Shown piece after piece: positions 24,893-36,232 of a DNA stretch of 64,000 nucleotides. Location of the stretch: contig JBITNC010000001.1 of the NCBI GenBank assembly GCA_050084985.1, forward strand, positions 215,512,001-215,576,000, read 5' to 3'. Position numbers and translations under genes: made by a program. This DNA comes from Nageia nagi. Taxonomy: Eukaryota > Pinophyta. The notes below the pieces were generated by a model. The model saw only the letters and a list, made by a program, of their open reading frames with translations, was not told where the DNA came from and ran no database searches. The number at the start of each line of letters is the position of its first letter. The first letter of the stretch is position 1.

Positions 24893-26860
24893 AATTATCC
24901 ATTGATGTATGCAAAGGATGATTCAAAAAACACTAATAAGATATATATGTATTTTATCATCTAGTGTTATCATGAGGATATTCCTTGCCATGACTAAATA
25001 TGATCTTTTAACTTTTGCAATTGATACATTTTGAAAATGATATTGTAATACATCAAAACTACACTTGTGTCAATCTCCATACTGTGTGCTGCTTATGGTA
25101 GTTGCATGACAAGACTCTAGTTTGTCTATGCATACCAAAGTGAGTATGTGATGGTAAGCTTATTTGATGTATACAATTTTGAGATAGTGATGTTGTATAT
25201 CAAAACTTCACTTGTGTTTATCTCCATACTATGTGTTGTTTATGGCAGTTGCATGAGAAGACTCTAGTTTGTCTCTGCATGCCAAAGCGAGTATGTGATA
25301 GGAAGCTTGTTTTGTATATACAAGTCATATTTTATTTTTCTTTACTTTTGACCCAATAGAATAGGTTTCATGATGATCTTTTGCATAAGTATTTTAGAAT
25401 CATATTGAGCATAAATATCTTATTTTAGGTTATAGGCAATCTTAATTACCTTAACCGTGAGTAGACATATAACTTTTGATTTTGTAATTAACAATGTTTT
25501 GGGTATATTTTAAAAGAGATGTAGCCATGGTATTACTATGTGATCATGGGCTTACTTTGATTATGGTGCTTTTCTTAGCATTATGGCCCCTTTTGAATTG
25601 ACGAATGATGTTAGTGACAATGATAATAGACTATTCAAAAAACTAATACATATTAGCTAGTGAACAAGTAAGATGAATGTACGAATGATTATAACCTTAT
25701 TGTTTTAATCATTTATAAGTGAACATAAGGTTGATTTTAGGTCATGGGAAGTTGTGTTTACCCAATTATCCAAGTATGATTTCATGAGCTTTGCAATTGA
25801 AGTATTTTGAACACATGTTGGTTGTACATCAAATAGGTACTAAAGGCTTATTCCCATATATCATTACATGGGTGTCTAGTGTTTACCCCAAGGAAATGTA
25901 TGGATCTGAGTTAGGTATATGACATGAAGTCCCCTTTTGTGTGCTCTAATTAAAATTTCAATTATTATGTTATTACTCTAGAATAATATGTTTTACAAAA
26001 ATCATTGGAATCATGTTTTTTGATGACTAGTGTTTCCTGAATACGTATAACAATAAGTGATGACTAAACATGCATAACATGACATATGATTTGAACTAGG
26101 AAGTTCATGATTCATTGTAAGATCATAAACAATAAATGGTGTTTTTCCTATCAAGGATTCATGATGAAATTATTTATGATCAAGTTTGCATGTTTATTTG
26201 GTTATCTTTTTTTTTTTAATGGCATGATGTGGTGAGCAAACATAGTCATGTATCTTAAGAAGATACAAACAAACTAATATGTTATCATTGTAGAATTATA
26301 TAAATACCACTAGAATCATAAGTAGGTGATAATATACTTAAGTTTGGTAAGTGGTTAAGTTAAGACTCATACACTTGAGTTTATCAACTTATGTACGAAT
26401 ATTTTAAATCTTGATTTTGTTGGTTGATGGTAGAGGCAAATGATTTGCTTTGGGTCGTGGACAATCATAGTTGCCCCAAATTATGATCAAACATAAACTT
26501 TTTGATTTACAATAAGTATTTTGAAATAGGTTCTACACCTTAAGTATTCATGCTGCTACATATGTATTTCATGGAACATTTATTCCATGGGTCTTGCATT
26601 AGCGTATGTGACATGAGTCTTTCAAGTAGAACATTATGTTGATAATTACTATTTGCCAGTGATGGTTTCTTATCATTCTTGCAAAATAATTGAACTGATT
26701 TCCATGATTGGTTTATGAAAAGACTTAAATAAGCAATGCTTCCCTATTTTCGAATGGTGACAATCAAGTTTGCTACATAGATTAATGATGAATGAGATGT
26801 TTTTAAGTATTTTGTTATACATTCTTAGAATGTTAAAGCTGATTATTAATTTCTCCATGA
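24893..26860 (-). repeat. 3' noncoding region of element A, built of degenerate modules
   Basis: There is no coding frame. Similar phrases recur at intervals of about 700-890 bp. Examples are 'gccccttttttgaattatcc' (24886), 'gccccttttgaattgacg' (25586) and 'tgccccaaattatg' (26472), each followed by a 'gcaattgatacattttgaaa'-like phrase. Within the first module a unit of about 153 bp occurs twice (25030-25180 and 25183-25325), carrying 'gactctagtttgtctNtgcat'. Tat-lineage elements are known to collect tandem repeats between the last ORF and the 3' LTR. The part from 26494 on is indel-rich relative to its second copy. Confidence 0.7.
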
Positions 26861-27264
26861 GATAGGTTCATTATTAATTTCTTTTTGTAATGATGGTAAA
26901 AATATTGAGAGAAGAGTTCATTTGTTTCCTGATTGTGTTGTTGATTTTTTATTAATAATCTCTTAAAATTTAATTTTTACTAATGCATTCGGTGATTCTT
27001 CCCTTGTTTTGTTTCTGCATGGTATAAAAATAAGTTTGGTGTAGTCAACAATGAGATGAAGAACTTGCATTCTAGGAATTTTAATGATTATTATGTAATC
27101 ATGCATATTATTAATTTTTATTGTATATGTTATTGAAGAAGTTCATTGTATTGCAAGTCAATGACTATTTCTTTATAATTAAGTTTTACATTTACTTTTG
27201 ATATCAGGTGGGTGGTCACTTTGACTTGTATAAGATTAGGATGTACAATAGATGCACACATTAT
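26861..27264. other. Noncoding stretch between the 3' modules and gag of element A
   Basis: About 400 bases with no recognised frame or repeat. In a complete element this is where protease and pol would join, so a large internal deletion probably ends here. Confidence 0.4.
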
Positions 27265-28263
27265 TTACTTATAATATTTAAGGAATGTGCAGTATTTGAA
27301 TATATTTCTTTTAAATTTTGAAAATTTGTGAATAGAAGTATAGTCTTCACCTTCCAAGTTATTATCTTTGATTGACTTTTGAGTTCTATTTTTGAATGCT
27401 AAATAATTTTTTGTACTATGACCTCTTTGATGGTGATAATTACAATACTCATTTTTGTTATATTTTTCTTTTCTTGTAATTTTTATTTCACCATATTTAA
27501 TCTTAACCTTCTCAATTATAACTGCTTGAGCAATAACTTCTTCAAGAGTATTATATTGTTGGATTTGTAATATACTAGTTATAGGCCTTAAACAATTTTG
27601 ACTGAATAATTTAACTAACTCCTCCTGAGGTAAGGTATAGGGCATGCCATAGAGTATATCCCTCCATCATGAAATAAAGTCAACAATTGATTCATTATGA
27701 GATTGTTTTAGTTTTACAAGATATATAATCAAAGATTCCTCTTTGATATAAATCCTAAAATGTTGTAAGAACAAGTTTGCCAATTGAGGAAATGAATAAA
27801 TACTATGTCGTGGTAAATTATTATACCATTCTAGGGCTTGGGATGCAAGCATCATGGGGAACAAACGTAGCATCAAGTCCTCATCATTATAAATTAGGTA
27901 ATTTGAAAACTTAAACCACCTTAAATGTTCCTTAGGATCCTTATTTTCTATAAAAGGAATTATCTTAGGCATTTCAAAGTTGTAAGGTAATTTCTTCTTA
28001 GGGACACTCGAATGGATGGGCTCATTGCAAATATTATCATATGTCAACTTCTTGAACCTTGATATGTTCATTTCTTTATTCATGAAATCATTTAATTCAT
28101 TATCTGTCCAACTACCTGGAGGATGTTTTTGGTGTCTTCTATGATTGGTATTTCTTTTTGACTTTAGGTTTGAATTATAAGATTCATCATCAGAAAGAAA
28201 TCTTGATAACAATGATGAAGATGATAATGATGGAAGATTAGAAGGTAAATGATGCCCTTGCAT
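27265..28263 (-). pseudogene. Gag of element A (single in-frame stop)
   Basis: Two open pieces (28263-27667 and 27645-27265) are in the same frame, separated by one TGA at 27669-27667 in the context FIS-stop-WRDILYGM, which fits a CGA-to-TGA change. The first piece has a polar Ser-rich N-terminus and then a retrotransposon Gag domain: MPKIIPFIENKDPKEHL, LRLFPMMLASQALEWYNNLP and SFPQLANLFLQHF. The second ends with a zinc-knuckle-like CNYHHQRGHSTKN, whose last Cys has become Tyr. Gag would form the particle. The start is the first Met of the open frame; the true start may be upstream, because the extra ORF could be fused to it. Confidence 0.8.
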
Positions 28264-28502
28264 TGGATTTCTAAGAGTTGTAGATAGTTGTACTTTATTT
28301 TGTTGAGACTTCTCATGAAGTAACCAACTATCTCGAACTTCTTGTTTTACCTTATCAAAAATTTATCGTTGTTTGTCAAGCTCTTGCTTTTATTTTTCTT
28401 TGAGTCCTATATTCTTTTCTTTAAGTTTGGCTTCCTCTTCTAACTTACTTTGAACATATTCATATCTTTTACTAAAGTTTATAGTTTCTTCATAATCTCT
28501 CT

Positions 28503-30064
28503 CTATGTGTTTTCTCTTGCCTCCAACTCTGCAAAAGAGGGTATCTCTCCTACCTTGAATTGTTTAGCTAAAGATTTTCTACATTTTTCTTGCAATGAGG
28601 GTTTCTCATAGGAATAAGGATCATAGAAGAATTTTTTTGAGATCTTACATTGAGGATTTGTTTGTGAGGTTCTTACTGAATACAAGATCATTCTATCAAA
28701 ATCTTTCATACAAGACCTAGCCCTATGAAGTGATTTTTGATAGGTGGGGTCAGTTATCCTAGCATGTGAGGAGGGGCTTTGAGGTTGATAATCTAAGCTC
28801 TCAAAGGCAATTCTCTTTGTTGATTAGAGTAAGAGTTTTGATATCTCCATACTTGGTAATTAAGAGGTGATGATAATTGTGCCCAAGCTTGACTCTTTTG
28901 GTTTGCATAAGTTTTTACATCATGCTTTTTTCTCATCTCTTGTCGTCTCATTTTGTTGACAAACTCATTGAAGGTTTTGGCATGTTGATCATGAGAAGAA
29001 CATGCTTGTTATTGTTTATGGGATTCCCTTTGCAAAATATTCTTAACTTTTTCATCATAGAAAATATTCCTAAGTAATTTATTTGTCATAGGGCTATCTT
29101 TTTTATCACATTCCCAATTTTTCATCAAGCTAGTTTGATATTTTGAAGGTATTTTTAGTGGGTTTGAACAACATTCATCCTCATAAAATTTTGTATCATT
29201 ATCATGATGTGTTGTTTGCCCACATGGATGTTCATTCCTAAGCTCATGTGTGTTAGCTTTGGAAATTTTATTTTTATATTTTTCATTTCTTTGTGATTGA
29301 AATTCTTGAGATTCAATAATACAATCTATGGATTTTTTAATTCTTATGTGAGGATCTCCAATTTCTACTTGTGATAAGAGTGAACAAGTTTCATCCTTGA
29401 ACTCAAGAATATCATGAGATTCATGGGAATCAATAGAAGGTCTTATAGCTTCTAGAAGGGGAGGAGAATGAAATTACAATTTTGAAGAATGCTCTGAAAG
29501 ATCCTCAAGATTCATGTCAAACTCCTCTTCTTTAATATCATATTCATCCCAAGGTTGGGGTGAAGACATCAAGGTATCTAACTCTAGGAGGTCATATGAT
29601 TTAGCATAGGATGTTGCATCAAGGTCTTTGACGTTAATACTTGATTCATCCCTTAGCAAATTGTATTCATTAGGTTTGATATTCTCAAAAGGGGATGCAC
29701 AACAAGATTTTAATTTGATGAGATGTATCATTGAGCTTTGAATCTTTATGATGGGCTCATTATTTTCAATGTCAAACTCATCCCATGATGAGGGCAAAGG
29801 AATGGAAGAACTATAATTTAGCTCTTCATGGGATCTAACAAGGCTTTCTGAGGATTGAAGAAGAGGTATAGTACATTTTTCTATTTTTGCTAAGTATGCT
29901 AAAAGCTTTTTAATGTCAATATAAAAATCATTCTTCATGACCTTTGAAGTAGAATAAGTATCTAAGGTTGACTTGGCAAGATGTGACCATAGTCTTTGTA
30001 TTTTTGGTTTTACTTTGATAGAAAAAGGAACATAATTTAAAAGTGCATCCAAGACAAACCTCAT
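28503..30064 (-). pseudogene. Extra ORF upstream of gag in element A (unknown function)
   Basis: From the Met at 30064 one frame runs about 415 codons to about 28815. It is interrupted only by a TAA at 29476-29474 and a TAA near 29010, both where CAA (Gln) fits. A frameshift near 28810 leads into a further open stretch (SSHARITDPTYQKSLHRA ... EARENT, ending 28503). The N-terminal 196 residues are acidic. They hold two copies of a short motif, PSSWDEFDIE and PQPWDEYDIKEEE. The later part is Gln/Asn/Lys-rich. No known domain is recognised. Ogre and related Tat elements have an ORF of unknown function upstream of gag, and this may correspond to it. Confidence 0.6.
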
Positions 30065-30332
30065 AATGATAAAATTCCTTTAAGGCCTTATGAAATGAAT
30101 TTAAACAAGTAAAGTACATTTATGCATACTACCCTCCCAAACATTCATGTCCATTTACTTATCTTATTTTAATGTGATATAATCAAAAATTTATTTTAAG
30201 TGGATCTTGACCTTAATAAACCCTGTTGTTCTTTTTAATTATAATGTGATTCATTATCCAACCTCTTAATGATGTTCATTAACTCCTTCCAGCTATGGAA
30301 GTTTTATATGTGATAAATTTTCTCTTCTTACT

Positions 30333-30960
30333 AGTCACATATCTCTTCAACCTCCAATGGAGTGGTAAGAGCAGACTTAGTAAAAAGCCATTAAGTGTAG
30401 ATAAATTAATTAAGTGAGGTTCATTTACTCCTCCAAGAGTCACATATCCCTTCGACCTCCAATGGAGTGGTAAGGGCAGACATATTTAAGAGTGTTAATG
30501 TGAAGTATATTTCCAAATAAGATGTGGATAAATTTTACCTCTTTCACTTAACTTATTTCTGATCACTTAGGATAGCTTGACGCGCAAAAGTGAGGGCATA
30601 CTTTGTTAAGTGAAAGTACTTAGTGTATTCAAATCTCTCCAATTTATTAACCTTTTAATATGATTTATACTACCCAAAAACCTGATTTATTTTCCTTAAG
30701 TTCATTCCTTTTAATGTGATTCATTTACTCCTTCCAATTGTGAAAGTATTATGTGTAGTAAATTACCTCCTCTTACTAGTCACATATCCCTTCGACCTCC
30801 AATGGAGTGGTAAGGGAAAACTTGGTAAGAGGTCATTATGTGTGGATAAATTAACCAAATTAATGATAGTGTGAATGTGAAAGAAAAGAAGTATTAATTA
30901 CTCCTTCTTATCAGGTCTATTCTGGTCACCTTAGATCGCACAAAGCGCAAAGGGAGAGCA
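30333..30960 (-). repeat. Repeated blocks in the 5' untranslated region of element A
   Basis: The 39-bp phrase 'agtcacatatcccttcgacc...atggagtggtaagg' occurs three times (30333, 30438, 30778). A second block of the type 'ggtcaccttagatcgca...gcgcaaagggagagcataag' occurs twice (30561-30600 and 30924-30962). Diverged forms are found in element B (near 48480 and 48750) and in element C (near 63690). It is noncoding on both strands. Conservation between copies suggests a role in RNA packaging or dimerisation; that is inference. Confidence 0.65.
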
Positions 30961-31207
30961 TAAGTAGACAAGATAAAAAGTATTAATGTGTATGTACCCT
31001 TCACTCAAAATATGAAAATAAATACATAACATTTTACATAAAATAAATTAATAAAAAATATGCATTTAATCTTTTCTACCCATTCTTATATGCATTCTAG
31101 GCAAAGGAATCACATTCAAAAGTATCCTTCCATTTTAACAACATATTATATATTTTTATTTTATTTTTTTAGAAATAACCAAAAGAGACAAAATGACCTA
31201 GAATATG

Positions 31208-31356
31208 AGTCACCAGTGTTTAGACAGAGGTCACTGGCATTTATTCTGAGTCATTGGCTTTCGATTCCAATTGTTGGCATTTAGTCTGGATTACTTTGTA
31301 AATCACTAGCATTCCATTTGAGTCATCGACATCTGATTCCAATCACTGGTGTTTCT
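31208..31356 (-). repeat. Array of 'gtcactggcattt' motifs
   Basis: Six to seven degenerate copies of a 20-24 bp unit lie here: agtcaccagtgttt, ggtcactggcattt, gtcattggctttc, aattgttggcattt, aatcactagcattcc, gtcatcgacatc, aatcactggtgttt. On the transcribed minus strand the array lies about 130-280 bases after the primer site. Equivalent arrays occur at 34488-34560, 49043-49130 and 63321-63430. Confidence 0.7.
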
Positions 31357-31482
31357 GCAATAAATTTCTTGAAAAGCACAGAACACAAAATTTAAAGTTA
31401 GTATATGGATAAATTCAAATAAACTAGATAAAAAAAAGGTAAAATCATTATAAACAAAAAACCTCTCTATCAATAACGGAAG

Positions 31483-31501
31483 GGCCCTCCTTCTAGCACC
31501 A
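31483..31501 (-). other. Candidate primer binding site of element A
   Basis: On the minus strand TGGTGCTAGAAGGAGGGCC begins three bases after the LTR end CAACA. It is in the right place and starts TGG, but it is not the initiator-Met site. I could not assign a tRNA. Confidence 0.6.
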
Positions 31502-31504
31502 GAA

Positions 31505-32351
31505 TGTTGCAGTGAAAATAGAGCTGGAATGTAGAATAACATAAAATACAATTATTCTTAGGTTTTTACTAAACGTCAAATTATGTAAAATAGGTAGAAA
31601 TGTTGTAATTGTAAATTGATATTAATTTTTAGCTCAAACTATAATTTTCCCTTGGAAGGGAATTTTAGAAATGCCATTTGCCAAAATGAAGGTATTAGAT
31701 CTTCATTGTTTTTGATTTGCTTACTTCTCTCCTTGATATGGACAACCTGTAAATCCTACACACATACAAAAGACAATAACATCAAAGCATCTATGTATGA
31801 TATGTATTGAATTGAAACTAGCATAAAACAATAAAAGGTATGAGCTCACAAGATTTTGGTAGCATTAACCTACTTCAAAATTGGGCCAAGATCCATCCCT
31901 ATTGCTTTGTATTGGCTTGTATTTATAGATTTTGGGTGAGATGTTCCAAGGTTGGTAAGGGGAAGTGAAAAGCCCCCGTAGGTCGTAACTGACCCCCTCT
32001 ATCCACATCATCTTGGAAGAATGAAACATTTCAACTTTCTCTTGCTATTTTGGTTTCTATTAAGCTATTACAGAGTCACTGGTGATTACTAGGTGGACGC
32101 TGGCAATCATCCCAAAACATCGGTGTTTGTTTTAGGTCACTGGCGACTGGTTTTTAATTTTTATAACAATATTAACATGATCGCCAAATAGCCAATTTTT
32201 ATTGAAAAGGGGTCATGTGACCACTCATTTTGCATGTACTCAATGAGAGCTATCCAATAATATGGTTTTTAAACCTATTTTATATTTTCACAAAGAGTTA
32301 TGATTATTCCAATGTTTACTAGTTAAAAAGGGACATTTTTAGGTGTCTACA
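31505..32351 (-). repeat. 5' (middle) LTR of element A
   Basis: It starts TGTTGCAGTG and ends ggtgtctaca on the plus strand, 847 bp long. It carries the TATA box (31927-31920 on the minus strand) and two palindromic words, GTCACTGGTGATTAC at 32075 and GTCACTGGCGAC at 32136. Confidence 0.85.
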
Positions 32352-34340
32352 TTTTGCCCCTTTTTTGAATTATCCATTGACGTATGCAAAGGATGATTCA
32401 AAAAACACTAATAAATTATATATGTATTTTATCATCTAGTGTTGTCATGAGGATATTCCTTGCCATGACTAAATATGATCTTTTAATTTTTGCAATTGAT
32501 ACATTTTGAAAATGATATTGTAATACATCAAAACTACACTTGCGTCAATTGCCATACTATGTGTTGTTTATGGTAGTTGCATGACAATACTCTAGTTTGT
32601 CTATGCATACTAAAGCGAGTATGTGATGGTAAGCTTATTTTATGTATACAATTTTGAGATAGTGATGTTGTATATCAAAACTTCACTTGTGTTTATCTCC
32701 ATACTATGTGCTATTTATGACAGTCGTGTGACAAGACTCTAGTTTGTCTCCACATGCCGAAGCGAGTATGTGATAGGAAGCTTGTTTTGTATATACAAGT
32801 TATCTTTTATTTTTCTCTACTTTTTACCTAGTAGAATAGGTTTCATGATGATCTTTTACATAAGTATTTTAGAATCATATTGAGCATAAATATCTTATTT
32901 TAGGTTATAGGTAATCTTAATTACCTTAACCGTGAGTAGACATATAACTTTTGATTTTGTAATTAATAATGTTTTGGGTATATTTTAAAAGAGATGTAGC
33001 CATGGTATTACTATGTGATCATGGGCTTACTTTGATTATGGTGCTTTTCTTAGCATTATGGCCCCTTTTGAACTGATGAATGATGTCAGTGACGATGATA
33101 ATAGACTATTCAAAAAACTAATACATATTAGCTAGTGAACAAATAAGATGAATGTACGAATGATTCTAACCTTATTGTTTCAATCATTTATAGGTGAACA
33201 TAAGGTTTGATTTTAGGTCATAGGAAGTTGCATTTACCCCAATTATCCAAGTATGATTTCATGAGCTTTGCAATTGAAGTATTTTGAACACATGTTGGTT
33301 GTACACCAAATAGGTACTAAAGGCTTATTCCCATATATCATTACATGGGTGTCTGGTGTTTACCCCAAGGAAATGTATGGATCTGAGTCAGGTATATGAC
33401 ATGAAGTCCCCTTATGTGTGCTCTAATTAAAATGTCGATTATTATGTTATTACTCTAGAAGAATATGTTTTATAGAATCATGTTTTTTGATGACTAGTGT
33501 TTCCTGAATACATATAACAATAAGTGATGACTAAACATGCATAACATGACATATGATTTGAACTAGGAAGTTCATGATTCATTATAAGATCATAAACATT
33601 AAATGGTGTTTGTCCTATCAAGGATTCATGATGAAATTATTTATGATCAAGTTTGCATGTTTATTTGGTTATCTTTTTTTTTTTTTAATGGCATGATGTG
33701 GTGAGCAAATATAGTCATGTATCTTAAAAAGATACAAATAAACTAATATGTTATCATTGTAGAATTATATAAATACCACTAGACTCATAAGTAGGTGATA
33801 ATATACTTGAGGTTGGTAAGTGGTTAAGTCAAGACTCGTACACTTGAGTTTATCAACTTATGTATGAATATTTTAAATCTTGATTTTGTTGGTTGATGGT
33901 AGAGGCAAATGATTTGCTTTGGGTCATGGACAATCATAGTTGCCCCAAATTATGATCAAACATGAACTTTTTGAATTTTTGTAATCAAAGTATTTTGAAA
34001 ATAGGTTCTACACCTTACTAGGTATTCATGCTTGCCTACATATGCTATTTCATGGAAAACTTTATTCCATGGGCTCTTTGCCATTAGCATGTATGTGATG
34101 TGGAGTCTTTTCAAAGTAGATAACATTTTAATGTTTGATAATTCTGCTATATGCCCCAGCAGGATGGGTTTTATTATCATTTCTTGCAAAAATCATTAGA
34201 AACATGTTTTTCCATGATTGAGATTTTTTGTTGAACAAGACTTGAAAACAAGACAAATGCATTCTACCTCATTTATCGAGATGATGATACAAAATCAAGT
34301 TTACTACAAAGATCGACATAATGATAGATGATATATATTA
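32352..34340 (-). repeat. Second copy of the 3' noncoding region and polypurine tract of element A
   Basis: Right of the middle LTR the sequence repeats 24878-26800, starting again with the polypurine tract. The match runs at a steady offset (7474 at the LTR start, 7469 at 33963) and then drifts to 7531 by 34292 because the left copy lacks many single bases. The copy ends near 34330-34340 without gag. This implies a tandem arrangement LTR-body-LTR-body truncated on the right. Confidence 0.8.
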
Positions 34341-35384
34341 ACCTAGATATAAGACATGTTAACAACCAACATTTTATTTATTACTTAAGAATAGACCTTA
34401 ATAATATAATTATAAATCTCTTTAAATTTATTACCTTACAAAAGGGCTTTTTACAAAATAATATTTTAGCCTCTATGGCTATTTACAAAGTCATTGGTGA
34501 TCCTTTTTAGTTATTCAACAATTGGCCCTAGTCACTAGCATTTGATGCTAGTTTTTGGTATTTCTATAATAGTGTCTAAAGCTTTGAGAATTATCTTTTG
34601 AAACTTGCAAAAAGTTTGGATTTATCTCTTTTTGCTTTATATGAATATTACTAATCAACTTTACTTCTCTACACTTATGGAACCTGCACACATGTGAATA
34701 AAAAATACATGAAACATACATATTTATATAATGAAAATAAGTGTAATACTGATAAAAAAAAACATGTAAAAATGTAAAACAATAATGTACTTAACTCAAT
34801 AAATCTAGACATATTTTGATAGAGTAACATTACATTCAAAATTAGGTCCCATGCTTCAATATTGATGTTTTTATTTATAGATTTTGGAAATAGGTAGAGT
34901 TCCCAAAATACCTTAGGAGTTAAGATTTTTATTTTGCTTTTGCTAATTATAGAGTTCTCGATTTCCAAGTATTAGATGTCAACATCTTACTTGAGTCATT
35001 GATGATTGAGGTCAAACATTGGCAATTGGCAAACTATAGTTAACATTTTAATATTTATTCTAATTTTTTATTTTTTTTTCATTTATCAAAAGAAGGGTCA
35101 TTTTTGGGTATCTACATTTTTTCCTTTTTTGAAGTATTCACTAATTATAAGCAAGGGATAATTCAAAAACTTACCTTTCTAAAGGTGGGTGCATTCAAGT
35201 TTCTTAACTTGTATCTAAATTTATTCAATATTTTGGATTAACCTATTCTCTATGAATAAATCAAATTTGATTGATTGAATTATAATTAAATCCATTTTTG
35301 ATCTTTTGTGTTTAAAACATTTTGAAATTAGTATGGTTGTATTATCAAAGTGACACTTATGTGTTATACTCTATGTTATTGCAT
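34341..35384 (-). mobile_element. Older A-family fragment (LTR3 and start of its 3' region)
   Basis: Motif-array words (agtcattggtgatcc at 34489 and agtcactagcatttgatgc near 34530) are followed by an LTR-like stretch ending 'gggtatctaca' near 35115. Next come a T-rich (minus-strand purine) tract and a stretch paralleling 24890-25110 (gatcttttgtgtttaaaacattttg). The primer site is lost. The order is the same as in element A, but divergence is much greater. It ends where the LTR of element E begins. Confidence 0.6.
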
Positions 35385-36191
35385 AAAATTTATTTATGCA
35401 TTTAAATAAATACATTTTCTTGCACTAATACACACCAAGAAAATTTAATGCAATAATATCAATGCTTATCTTGAATATGATCATAATGTCAATGTTTATT
35501 TTGAATATAGTTATGATATTAGTGGTTGTCTTGAATATCATTATGTTTATTGGCTAACCATATTTATGTAGGTACACATCGACCTAAGGAGTAGGTCATA
35601 TTATTATCTATATAAAGGGATCTAATAGTAAGTCTACATCAAGAAGATACATAATCCTATATCTAGTCTTGGTGGTGGCAATCCTTTAGGTGTCTCTTGA
35701 TGTTAACATTCAAGGCTATGGTTTATGTACTTCCTTACATGAGTTATTCTAATGTTTATGATCTATATTGATATCACATCTCTATTCAAAACATCCATAT
35801 GTGAGTGCTTGACTCAATTTGAGAATAAAAGGCACTTTGATAAATACTATTGATGCTCCTTATTCATGCTAAATACACCACTAATGCTCCTTATAAACAC
35901 CATATAGATCACCTATAGTCCTATTTTTTTATTATTTCAAGTCATAATTTCCAGAGTAAGATTCTTTTACCATCAATGCATCAAATATATCATCATTCTC
36001 TAGTGTTAAGTATGCTTCATAAGGTAAGTACATAAATTATAGTTCTTGATTGGTATTGTCATCCTTATTCTAAAGTGTTTATCTTCTTTATCTATTTTTC
36101 TATGTGGTCTAAATTGCTATCCATAGCTCAAAACAAATATCTTGGATTTGTAATTATTTATTTATTTACATCCTCAAAAAATTTGTAAACA
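35385..36191 (+). repeat. LTR of element E (5' truncated)
   Basis: It ends ...tttgtaaaca three bases before the primer site. It matches 38897-39900 in inverse orientation. Confidence 0.7.
35609..35618 (+). promoter_or_regulatory. TATA box in the LTR of element E
   Basis: It reads TATATAAAGG. The inverse-oriented LTR of element F has TATATAAATAG at the matching place (39494-39483). Confidence 0.65.
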
Positions 36192-36193
36192 TT

Positions 36194-36212
36194 TGGTGAA
36201 CCTGATGTGAAC
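36194..36212 (+). other. Candidate primer binding site of element E
   Basis: TGGTGAACCTGATGTGAAC starts two bases after the LTR end. It is not the initiator-Met type, and the tRNA was not assigned. Element L has a related word (TGGTGGTTGACTC) at its own LTR edge. Confidence 0.5.
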
Positions 36213-36232
36213 CTCAACTTCTAAAAAAAAAT

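Larger units (their letters stand above)
24031..32351 (-). mobile_element. Element A: gag-only LTR retrotransposon with extra 5' ORF
   Basis: On the minus strand the order is: 5' LTR (32351-31505), primer site, an untranslated region with a motif array (31356-31208) and repeat blocks (30960-30333), an extra ORF (30064-28503), gag (28263-27265), about 2.3 kb of noncoding repeats, polypurine tract and 3' LTR (24877-24031). No protease, RT, RNase H or integrase is present, so it would depend on another element's enzymes. The LTRs are clearly similar, differing mainly by C-to-T type changes. CpG sites are commoner here than around it, which fits a younger insertion. It interrupts element K. Confidence 0.8.

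Noticed and set aside
26212-26219. T-runs (also near 33675 and 35070) as LINE or SINE poly(A) tails in minus orientation
   Set aside because: They lie inside duplicated noncoding parts of the A family, at the same place in both copies, with no LINE or SINE sequence beside them.
31060-31284. 74-codon plus-strand frame near the second LTR of element A
   Set aside because: It is antisense to the untranslated region and crosses the motif array. No homologous frame exists in B or C.
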